NCBI GenBank assembly: GCA_964623635.1
Contig: CAZUUA010000028.1
Location: 1 to 25,663, forward strand
From: UMGS1696 sp964623635
Lineage (GTDB): Bacteria; Bacillota; Clostridia; Oscillospirales; CAG-272
DNA length: 25,663 nt
Reading direction: 5' to 3'
The notes below the pieces were generated by a model. It did no database searches. It saw nothing but the letters and a program-made list of their open reading frames with translations, and was not told the origin of the DNA. The translations under genes and the position numbers were made by a program. Below, one piece after another: positions 14,331-20,705 of this stretch (the first letter of the stretch is position 1; the number at the start of each line of letters is the position of its first letter).

Positions 14331-14828
14331 TCATCCATGCACCTTCTCAACCGCCACGTCGTCCTGCCGGATCCGTTCGTACAGTCGGGTCAGCTTGGGA
14401 CGGTTGTATCGCTGGATCACGATATACGGCAGGTTGCACAGCACCACGTACAGCACCCAGAAGAGCACGCCGCCAACACCCTGCCACAGCTCCATGCAGT
14501 GCATACCGACCACGCACAAAAGAAAATGCACCGTCTCTGCCACGCAGGTCTCGTCCAGCAGCCAACGGACGTCTTCTTCCAAATACTGCTTCGGCAACTC
14601 CTTACGCTTCATCTGCATACAACCGGTCATGATCCGGCTCATATCCGGCAGCCGGTGCATCCATTGGCGAATGGACAGAGCATGGTAGCATTTGCCGTCC
14701 TGCTCCCACGTGAAGGAACGAAACGGAAATGCATCGTACCGGAACCAGCGCTTGGGCAGCATACGACCGATGGGAAACGCCGCAATACTGATCCCACACA
14801 GGTATAAAAAGCTATGAAACCAATCCAT
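14331..14828 (-). CDS. CrtO-like acyltransferase family protein
   Basis: A 165-residue membrane protein. The conserved C-terminal segment NLPYIVIQRYNRPKLTRLYERI, together with FPIGRMLPKRWF, FPFRSFTWEQDGKCYHALSIRQWMHRLPD and AETVHFL, matches the family of glycosyl-4,4'-diaponeurosporenoate acyltransferase (CrtO of staphyloxanthin synthesis). No carotenoid gene is present in the window, and such short relatives are common in Clostridia without that pathway, so the real acceptor is unknown; transfer of an acyl chain to a glycosylated lipid is a reasonable guess. Hydrophobic segments lie near 4-20 and 95-135. GGAGG sits 7 nt before the ATG. The promoter carries direct repeats shared with the adjacent two-component system. 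Confidence 0.7.
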   Translation of the reverse strand: MDWFHSFLYLCGISIAAFPIGRMLPKRWFRYDAFPFRSFTWEQDGKCYHALSIRQWMHRLPDMSRIMTGCMQMKRKELPKQYLEEDVRWLLDETCVAETVHFLLCVVGMHCMELWQGVGGVLFWVLYVVLCNLPYIVIQRYNRPKLTRLYERIRQDDVAVEKVHG

Positions 14829-14928
14829 GAGGATCCTCCTTTTTGGGGATGTACGATGCTGTCGCTGCACCGTATGCACGAACCACTCTCGTTATGTCAT
14901 ACTGCTGTTTTCCTTAGCTTACGCTTAT

Positions 14929-14961
14929 AGTATACCGCCAGAATCTAAACTGAAACTAAAC
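14929..14961 (-). promoter_or_regulatory. Promoter with OmpR/PhoB-type direct repeats (CrtO-like operon)
   Basis: On the minus strand two 11-bp direct repeats, GTTTAGTTTCA (14961-14951) and GTTTAGATTCT (14950-14940), are followed by 5 bp and then TATACT (14934-14929) as -10. There is no good -35, so the repeats occupy its place, as in promoters activated by PhoB-type regulators. The same layout occurs before the response regulator gene. Confidence 0.65.
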
Positions 14962-14978
14962 TTTCGCTTTATGGCATG

Positions 14979-15006
14979 AAAAAAACTGTACCATTTTGTG
15001 GTACAG
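14979..15006 (-). terminator. Terminator of the two-component operon
   Basis: Stem CTGTACC/GGTACAG (14986-14992 with 15000-15006), followed by seven T on the minus strand. It lies just downstream of the kinase stop and directly upstream of the next promoter. Confidence 0.85.
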
Positions 15007-15043
15007 CTTTTGGTCTTGGTTTATGCGGTTTTCCCAAGGCTTT

Positions 15044-16210
15044 CTATGGCGTGGCTGCAGGCAAGTCGATCGTGAAGGTGGTTAGGTCGTTTTCGCTGGT
15101 CACGGACACCTTGCCACCGTGCAGCTCCGCCACCTTTTTCACAATGGCCAGTCCCAGTCCGTTGCCGGCGGTGGCGTGGGACCCGTCGCATTGGTAGAAT
15201 TTGTTCCAGATCCTTGCCAGCTTCTCCGGTGGAATGGACGGACCGGTGTTGGCAATGCGCACGATCAGTCGCCCCTCGCTTTCCGCCAGCTGGATCCGCA
15301 CACTGCCAAATTCCGGTGTGAACTTGATGGCGTTGTCCAATAGATTGATCCACACCTGTTTCAGGATCTCTTCGCTGCCGGTCACATAGTGCTCGTCCAT
15401 ATCTACATCAGACTCGGAGGAACCAAAGGCAACGTCCAGCTCCAAGTGCTTTTTGTCCCACTTTTCGTCCAGCAGCAAAATCGCCGACCGGAGCTGTTCG
15501 GACACGTTGACGGCTGTGGTATCCTTCAGAATGAACTGGTTTTCGATCCGGGTCATGTTCAGCACATTGGTCGCCATGGTGGACAGCCGCAGGGATTCTT
15601 CTTCGATGATATCCAAATATTCGGCCTTCTGTTCTTCCGTTAGATTGCCTTTTTTCAGCAGCTTGGCAAATCCGGCAATGGACACAATGGGTGTCTTGAA
15701 CTCATGGGAAAAGTTGCCCACAAAATCGCTGCGGAGCATTTCGGTGTTTTCCAGCTCCTCAGCCAGCTTGTTCACACTGTCGATGACCGGTTGGAACACG
15801 AGGTTCTTGGAGAAAATATCGGTTGGTTCCAGTCTGGTGTCGTATTCTCCCTGAGCCAGTCGGTTGATGTGGTTCACCAAATGACCGATGGGGTCGATGG
15901 AAAATTTGGTGGTGAAAAATGCGGCGGCTGCACCGATTAGTAAGCTGACCAGCACCGTCAGCCACATGAGCGCATAGGCACTGCTGCGCATACTGGCACC
16001 GTTTTCCAGTGCCGACACCTCTTCGTGGGGATAGATGCCAAAGTAGATCAGCAGTGCCACAATGCCGGCCGCCACTAAAATGGACAGCCATATGATCCCA
16101 AAGACCACCAGCGAATAAAACAGGTTCAGACTGCGCCGCTGCTTTTTTTCCTCGGCGTGTCTCTTTTGGGATAACGGCCGATGCACATGATGTCCGTTTG
16201 CTTCCTTCAT
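15044..16210 (-). CDS. Sensor histidine kinase
   Basis: A 388-residue membrane kinase. Two membrane helices (about 30-58 and 78-100) flank an external loop of only about 20 residues, so a large extracytoplasmic sensor is absent. A HAMP linker (about 100-155) leads to the dimerisation helix with the phosphorylated His in FSHEFKTP (about H169). The ATPase domain has the N box (LLDNAIKF), the G1 box (ANTGPSIP) and the G2 box (GNGLGLAIVKKVAELHGG). The tiny external loop suggests sensing in the membrane, as in intramembrane-sensing kinases that monitor envelope stress. It overlaps the response regulator gene by 4 bp. The signal is unknown. Confidence 0.93.
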   Translation of the reverse strand: MKEANGHHVHRPLSQKRHAEEKKQRRSLNLFYSLVVFGIIWLSILVAAGIVALLIYFGIYPHEEVSALENGASMRSSAYALMWLTVLVSLLIGAAAAFFTTKFSIDPIGHLVNHINRLAQGEYDTRLEPTDIFSKNLVFQPVIDSVNKLAEELENTEMLRSDFVGNFSHEFKTPIVSIAGFAKLLKKGNLTEEQKAEYLDIIEEESLRLSTMATNVLNMTRIENQFILKDTTAVNVSEQLRSAILLLDEKWDKKHLELDVAFGSSESDVDMDEHYVTGSEEILKQVWINLLDNAIKFTPEFGSVRIQLAESEGRLIVRIANTGPSIPPEKLARIWNKFYQCDGSHATAGNGLGLAIVKKVAELHGGKVSVTSENDLTTFTIDLPAATP

Positions 16211-16899
16211 ACGTTCTTCACCGCCTTGTACCCCAGTCCACGTACCGATTCAATGGAGAATTCGTGCCAGCCTTCGAACCGTTTGCGCAGCCTGCCAATG
16301 TGTACCGTCACCGTTTGCCAGCCGGTCTCACTGTCGGCACCCCAGATCTCGTCCATGAGCTGGATCCGGGTGAAGATCCGACCGGGGTAGGACAACAGCT
16401 TGTACAACAGCAGAAACTCCTTTTGAGGCAGCTCCTGGGTCATACCGTGTCCGGTGACCGTCAAGGCATCGTAGTCCAGTACAACGCTATCGCTGCTGCC
16501 CACGTCTCCCAACACGATCCGCCGCTCGCTGACGATCCGAGCCCGACGCAGCAGTGCCTTGATCCGCAGCAGCATTTCCTCCTCGTCGATGGGCTTGGTC
16601 ATGTAATCGTCGGTACCCACCAGAAAGCCTTTCTTCTTATCGGCCGGCAGTCCCTTGGCAGAGACCATCAGAATGGGCAGATTGTTCTCGCCTTCCCGGA
16701 GCAGCTTGGTAAATTCGTAGCCGTCCAGGTTGGGCATCATGATGTCCAGCACCACCAGATCGATGTGGGTCGTATCCAACACCGCCAACGCCCCTTCGCC
16801 ATCCTCGGCAGTGGTCACCGTATACCCGGCACCTTCCAGAATGGCACGCATGAGGGTACGGGTATGCCGATCATCGTCTGCTACCAAAATATGAAACAT
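16207..16899 (-). CDS. OmpR/PhoB-family response regulator
   Basis: A 230-residue protein with an N-terminal receiver domain: acidic pocket ADDD (about 7-10), phosphoacceptor Asp in VVLDIMMPNLDG (about D52), and the conserved Lys in YMTKPID (about K101). A C-terminal winged-helix DNA-binding domain (about 130-230) includes LPQKEFLLLYKLL, then VTVHIGRLRKRFE as recognition region and VRGLGYKA as the wing. The start is set at 16899 because GAGGTG precedes it and the receiver fold begins at once. The 50 codons upstream cover the promoter. It overlaps the kinase gene by 4 bp. Its own promoter carries 11-bp direct repeats, so it is probably self-regulated. Confidence 0.95.
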   Translation of the reverse strand: MFHILVADDDRHTRTLMRAILEGAGYTVTTAEDGEGALAVLDTTHIDLVVLDIMMPNLDGYEFTKLLREGENNLPILMVSAKGLPADKKKGFLVGTDDYMTKPIDEEEMLLRIKALLRRARIVSERRIVLGDVGSSDSVVLDYDALTVTGHGMTQELPQKEFLLLYKLLSYPGRIFTRIQLMDEIWGADSETGWQTVTVHIGRLRKRFEGWHEFSIESVRGLGYKAVKNV

Positions 16900-16953
16900 G
16901 AGAAACACCTCGGTTATCCAAAAACATAGTACACTGCACCGGGCAGCGATACC

Positions 16954-16986
16954 AGTGTACCATATGAATATAAACTGAATCTTAAC
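16954..16986 (-). promoter_or_regulatory. Promoter with OmpR/PhoB-type direct repeats (two-component operon)
   Basis: On the minus strand GTTAAGATTCA (16986-16976) and GTTTATATTCA (16975-16965) form two 11-bp direct repeats, followed by 5 bp and TACACT (16959-16954) as -10. The repeats match those before the CrtO-like gene at 18 of 22 positions with identical spacing to the -10. The predicted start is near 16947. Confidence 0.65.
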
Positions 16987-16994
16987 GAAAATGT

Positions 16995-17044
16995 AAAAAA
17001 GGGGATCCGTATCGGCTGAGAACAAGCACTCGATCCGGATCTCC
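16995..17044 (-). terminator. Terminator of the NYN-domain gene
   Basis: A 14-position stem (17001-17014 with 17031-17044, 12 pairs) with a 16-nt loop, followed by six T on the minus strand. It lies about 57 nt after the stop codon, on the far side of the 15-bp tandem repeats. Confidence 0.85.
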
Positions 17045-17053
17045 TTCATGGGT

Positions 17054-17113
17054 GTTCATTTGCGGCAAATTCCCTTTCGGCAAGTTCATTTGCGGCAAGT
17101 TCACTTGCGCTTG
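17054..17113. repeat. 15-bp tandem repeat (four copies) at the 3' end of the NYN gene
   Basis: Four consecutive 15-bp units: GTTCATTTGCGGCAA (17054-17068), ATTCCCTTTCGGCAA (17069-17083), an exact copy of the first (17084-17098) and the diverged GTTCACTTGCGCTTG (17099-17113). The last unit covers the final codons and stop of the NYN gene. The other three are untranslated, between stop and terminator. Confidence 0.85.
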
Positions 17114-18489
17114 AACTCGATCACCACGTCACCGTCGTCGGAAAGCAGCATCTGCATGGTGCGGATATAGCGGTAGAAGAACTGCTTCTTTTCTGCTTCT
17201 GCCATATCGATCCGGGTGGCTCGCAGTGCCGTGTTGAACATTTCGTTAACATTGAGCTGCACGTGCTCGTCAATATACCGGTACATTTCCCGGAACAGGG
17301 CGCTGTGCTTGATCTCCTCGGCGTTTCCGGAGTAAAAATCGTCGATGTAGCAATAGAAGATACCGGAGCTCACCAGGGCCGCCTTCATATCGGGGCCGCA
17401 CTTTTCCCGCTCGATCATCATCAAAAACCGTGCATCCGGCAGAGATTGTATGAGTCCCCAATAGTCAGAATCGCTGGACACAATGATGAAGGAATCCACC
17501 TGGTTCTGGTAATGCTCCTTGCAGACCCGTGTGGTGAGGTGGACGTCCACCAAGCTCTTGTTTTGCTTCACACGCTCGATGGTCATATGCTCCACGGGAA
17601 TGGCGGTGAACCTTTCCAAAATGCTCCAGGCCGATGCGGTGTGGATGTCGTCAAACAGGATGATCTGTGCTATCTTTTGTGTATATTCTGTATTGAGATT
17701 TTTCAGCGTTGCCACCAATTTATAGGGATCGGAGTTTTCGCAGTCCACCACCAGCACGACCTTTTTGCTGTCCTCAATATAGTCGTAAATATTGCCCTTG
17801 ACAAAGTCGCCTGCATCGGAGACCTTGCTGAGCTCTCCAAAATAATCGTGGTGCCATTTGTATAAGAGCGTCGCAAATTTTTTATCGTTATAGAGAATAT
17901 TGCCTTCGTCCGTAGGCGTCCAATGAATATACATCTGATAGGGATAGAAGGAAAGATTGCTGTAATACAGGTCTGATGCCACCTTGGTACCTTCTTCGGT
18001 AAGACCGTTTGGCATAATAAAAATATCTTTGATATAGTCCCAATTGATCCAAAGCGGAAACAGGGGCTTGCAATTGTTGATACGATCCGACAGCAGCCGA
18101 TTGATCTCTACGATATGCTGCGCCAGCTTGGTACTGGATTTTTTGATAAAACTGACGCCATCTATGTTGAGCTGCTGCAGACTTTCGGCAGGCACGTACT
18201 CCGGCATGGATAGAATGGTGCGATACTCGGTGCGCATTTTGTCATTGATATTTTTGAAGTTGCGCTCGATGGCTGTCCGGATGATGCACAGGTGCCGCAC
18301 GATCCGGGCCGATTTGTCTCCTTCCAATTGGTTGTAAATTTCGATCCGTGGCGCTTCGTAGGGATTGTCAAAAATGCGCTTGGGCACGCCGATCAGGTAA
18401 GCGACCTTGGAGACCAGCTCATAGGTACTGTGGCTGAACACTGCGCTGTCGGTTTCTCGTGTGGATTCCGGTATATAATTTGTGTCCAT
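17101..18489 (-). CDS. NYN-domain (PIN-like) putative ribonuclease
   Basis: A 462-residue protein of unknown specific role. The C-terminal half carries a NYN/LabA-like PIN fold: VVLVVDCENSDPYKL (about 243-257; first Asp and the Asn), KSLVDVHLTTRVCK (about 309-322; second Asp) and FIIVSSDSDYWGLIQSL (about 333-349; SDSD acid pair). These are the metal-binding acidic residues of the nuclease fold, so activity is plausible. The N-terminal roughly 230 residues are mostly helical and not recognised. A helical tail of about 80 residues follows the nuclease fold. No membrane segments. The start at 18489 is preceded by GGAGG. It is a single-gene unit with its own promoter and terminator, so no partner is implied. 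RNA processing or a defence role are both open. Confidence 0.75.
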   Translation of the reverse strand: MDTNYIPESTRETDSAVFSHSTYELVSKVAYLIGVPKRIFDNPYEAPRIEIYNQLEGDKSARIVRHLCIIRTAIERNFKNINDKMRTEYRTILSMPEYVPAESLQQLNIDGVSFIKKSSTKLAQHIVEINRLLSDRINNCKPLFPLWINWDYIKDIFIMPNGLTEEGTKVASDLYYSNLSFYPYQMYIHWTPTDEGNILYNDKKFATLLYKWHHDYFGELSKVSDAGDFVKGNIYDYIEDSKKVVLVVDCENSDPYKLVATLKNLNTEYTQKIAQIILFDDIHTASAWSILERFTAIPVEHMTIERVKQNKSLVDVHLTTRVCKEHYQNQVDSFIIVSSDSDYWGLIQSLPDARFLMMIEREKCGPDMKAALVSSGIFYCYIDDFYSGNAEEIKHSALFREMYRYIDEHVQLNVNEMFNTALRATRIDMAEAEKKQFFYRYIRTMQMLLSDDGDVVIEFKRK

Positions 18490-18531
18490 GTTCTCCTCCT
18501 TTGTGTGATGTGGGATACTGTCCCCACGCAT

Positions 18532-18560
18532 AGTATAGCACATTCCGGAAAAAAGTGCAA
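18532..18560 (-). promoter_or_regulatory. Sigma-A-type promoter of the NYN-domain gene
   Basis: On the minus strand TTGCAC (18555-18560), 17-bp spacer, TATACT (18532-18537). A small dyad, GTGGG/CCCAC (18510-18527), lies in the leader. Confidence 0.8.
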
Positions 18561-18575
18561 GGCAAAATCACCGAC

Positions 18576-18611
18576 AAAAAAGGGAGCGCCCCACCGACAC
18601 GCTCTCTCCTT
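18576..18611 (-). terminator. Terminator of the cation diffusion facilitator gene
   Basis: Imperfect stem (GGGAGCG at 18582-18588 pairing with CGCTCTC at 18600-18606) followed by six T on the minus strand, about 35 nt after the stop codon. Confidence 0.7.
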
Positions 18612-18646
18612 TTGGGCAGTCTATGTTATATGGCAGATGACCGGGC

Positions 18647-19795
18647 TTAGAACCGCTGGGACGTGTATTCCCTGTCCACGGTGATCACTGCATTGTAGCC
18701 TTCTCCCATCCGGCGGCGTATCTCGTCCCGAACAGCGCCTACCAGCTCATCGTCGGTCAGCGGCATATCCAACGTAGCCGCTATGTCAAAGATCAGATTG
18801 GTATGGGTGATCCCGAATACCGCACGGAAGTCGTGCATGGACACCGGGGAACCATATTCTCCGGCGATCTCTGCCACCACATCCTGCACCTGTCCACGCA
18901 GTTCCAGCAGTGCCGGGTCTGAGGTTTTCACCGGATCCAAATGGATCACCAGGTGCATATTGCCGTCCTTGGCAAAATCCGCTTCGATGTTGTCAATGAT
19001 GTCGTGGGACACCATGATGTCCTGATCCGCATCCATTTCCAGATGCACCGAGGCAAAATACCGATCCGGGCCATAGTTGTGCAGCACCAGGTCATGGATG
19101 CCGATGACCCCTTCATAGCTGCGGAGCCGACCGATGATCTCCTTCACCAGCTCCTTATCCGGCGGCGCACCCAGAATGGTGTTGACCCCTTCCAGGATCA
19201 GCTTCACGCCCATGACGAAAATATAGACAGCGATGCCACAGCCCAGCACCGCATCGGTTTTGGGGCCTGTGACCGGCGTCAGCAGCATACCCACGATGAC
19301 CGCCGTAGATGCACACACGTCCCCGATGCTGTCCATGGCCGAAGCACGGAGAGAAGCAGAGTCGATCTTTTTGCCCACGGCATGGTAAAAAAAGGCCAGT
19401 GCCGCCTTGATCACCACGGAGCCGATCATGATGCCAATGACCAGCGGCGAAATGTCCGCAGGGTCTGTGGTACCAAACAGATCCTCTACAGAGCCGGTGA
19501 ACAGCTCGATGCCCAGCACGGTGACTAAGATCGCAATGCCCAGGGAGCAAAGACTCTCCATTCGGGCATGGCCGTAGGGATGCTCTTTGTCCGGTGGCTT
19601 GGCGGCAAACACATAGCCCAGCAGCACCAGGATGGAGGATGCCGCATCGGTGATGTTGTTGACTGCATCGGCGATCACGGCTACAGAACCGGACACCAGT
19701 CCACCCACAAGCTTCAGTGCGAACAAAAACACATTGACGCAGATCCCCACGATCCCAGCCTTTCTGCCGGCCGAGAAGCGTTCTTTGGTCGTCAT
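18647..19795 (-). CDS. Cation diffusion facilitator (CDF) family transporter
   Basis: A 382-residue membrane protein of the CDF family, which exports divalent metals such as Zn2+, Mn2+ or Fe2+ by proton antiport. Six membrane helices are visible in the first roughly 215 residues. The metal site residues are in helix 2 (DAVNNITDAASS, D and D four apart) and helix 5 (SAMDSIGDVCAS), and the family motif HPYGHARMES follows helix 2. The C-terminal roughly 160 residues form the cytoplasmic domain, longer than the usual roughly 90. The first site reads N-x-x-D rather than H-x-x-D, a pattern seen in manganese or iron CDFs rather than zinc ones; this is inference. Start at 19795: GGAGG precedes it, and the upstream codons in frame lie in the intergenic gap. 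Confidence 0.92.
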   Translation of the reverse strand: MTTKERFSAGRKAGIVGICVNVFLFALKLVGGLVSGSVAVIADAVNNITDAASSILVLLGYVFAAKPPDKEHPYGHARMESLCSLGIAILVTVLGIELFTGSVEDLFGTTDPADISPLVIGIMIGSVVIKAALAFFYHAVGKKIDSASLRASAMDSIGDVCASTAVIVGMLLTPVTGPKTDAVLGCGIAVYIFVMGVKLILEGVNTILGAPPDKELVKEIIGRLRSYEGVIGIHDLVLHNYGPDRYFASVHLEMDADQDIMVSHDIIDNIEADFAKDGNMHLVIHLDPVKTSDPALLELRGQVQDVVAEIAGEYGSPVSMHDFRAVFGITHTNLIFDIAATLDMPLTDDELVGAVRDEIRRRMGEGYNAVITVDREYTSQRF

Positions 19796-19866
19796 GACAG
19801 TCCCTCCTTGCACGCAGTCAGAATTCAGAACTACGAAATCACAAAATTTTTCCGTATGCAGATTGC

Positions 19867-20481
19867 TTATTTTTCCAGAAAGCCATCCATTTCCGGCAGC
19901 CCTTCGATCCAGGCGCACAGCTCGTGCCATTCGGGCAGCTTGTGATTCCGTCTGGCATAGTATATGTTGAGTAACGTCTCATAATTCAGGGTACAGGTGC
20001 GCATCTGGTGAAAGCTGGAGGGCAAAAGCTGGATCATATCGTCCCACGCCGCTCTGTCCTTCGTCATAACGAACACCTGACGTCTTTCCTCCAGTACAGC
20101 GATCACCCGATCCAAGCATTCCAGCGCCGCCGGGGTCATCCGTTCGCAGGAGAAATCCTCCCGGCTAAAGGGTTTTGCATGGATCTTGTGCATGGTGCTG
20201 GTGGAATTGGCAACGGTGGCTACCTTGTAGGTATCGTATTCCTTCCACCAATATAACGGAGCCGTAATGTCCACAGAGACAAAAATCTGCCGCAGGAATT
20301 TGCGATGGTCACTCCCGGACTGCACCAGCTTTTTCGCCAGCGTTCGGTCTGCGTCTCCCACCACAAAATCCCCATCTTCATCAAAATAGCTGTCGCTTTT
20401 GTCCCAAGAGGACATAGGATTGCGCATTCCACGCAGGGCATTGTCCAGGTTCATCACGGCGGTTTTTTCCAGTTTTATCAT
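19867..20481 (-). CDS. Conserved hypothetical protein, distantly ThyX-like
   Basis: A 204-residue soluble protein I do not confidently recognise. The N-terminal NALRGMRNPMSSWDKSDS, the middle RQIFVSVDITAPLYWWKEYDTYKV and the C-terminal LLPSSFHQMRTCTLNYETLLNIYYARRNHKLPEW have the look of a widespread clostridial and phage family. The pattern LP-x-R-x-x-T-x-NYE-x-LL-x-x-x-x-xR resembles the C-terminal part of flavin-dependent thymidylate synthase (ThyX), but the ThyX signature RHRxxSxNExSxRY is absent, the equivalent region reading YWWKEYDTYKVAT. Catalytic equivalence is therefore not supported. GAGGG lies about 10 nt before the ATG. It probably shares a transcript with the CDF gene 71 bp downstream. 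Confidence 0.55.
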   Translation of the reverse strand: MIKLEKTAVMNLDNALRGMRNPMSSWDKSDSYFDEDGDFVVGDADRTLAKKLVQSGSDHRKFLRQIFVSVDITAPLYWWKEYDTYKVATVANSTSTMHKIHAKPFSREDFSCERMTPAALECLDRVIAVLEERRQVFVMTKDRAAWDDMIQLLPSSFHQMRTCTLNYETLLNIYYARRNHKLPEWHELCAWIEGLPEMDGFLEK

Positions 20482-20498
20482 AATGGTTGTCCCTCACT

Positions 20499-20705
20499 TA
20501 TCTAAAAACTTTGGGAGAATTTTCCGTTAGGGAAATTCTCAGAAGTTAGGTCCCCTAACTCGGTGGGACTGGTTCTCTCTCCTACGCAGCTTCATATGAT
20601 TCCCACTCCATTATCGAACTTTACCAACGGGAAATTTTCCGTCAGGGAAATTTCCGAGAGTGGGACGGATCGCTCACCAATTCAACTTTCCGTCATTCCC
20701 ACTCA
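20499..20705. repeat. Tandemly duplicated hairpin-rich element between the DHHW and ThyX-like genes
   Basis: Two consecutive units of the same design on the plus strand: unit 1 at about 20499-20609 and unit 2 at about 20611-20705. Each starts with TTATC..AACTTT, then a hairpin with 8-bp arms around TCCGTYAGG (20515-20540 and 20630-20655), then a long dyad closed by GTGGGA/TCCCAC (20563-20606 and 20660-20702). The first hairpin arms differ between units (GAGAATTT/AAATTCTC versus GGAAATTT/AAATTTCC) but remain paired. Unit 1 has an extra hairpin GTTAGG/CCTAAC (20545-20559). Unit 2 runs into the stop codon of the DHHW gene. Function unknown: a mobile intergenic repeat or a structured RNA. Confidence 0.7.

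Noticed and set aside
17054..17113. Possible start of a CRISPR array.
   Set aside because: The 15-bp units are directly adjacent with no spacers, so this is a plain minisatellite.
20545..20559. Possible integron attC site, because GTTAGGT fits the GTTRRRY core.
   Set aside because: The opposite arm CCCTAAC does not fit RYYYAAC, there is no cassette layout, and no integrase gene is present.
20515..20655. Possible guanidine-II (mini-ykkC) riboswitch, because paired hairpins carry ACGG near the loop on the minus strand.
   Set aside because: In that riboswitch the ACGR motif forms the loop of short GC-rich stems. Here the motif is partly in the stem and the downstream genes are not guanidine exporters.
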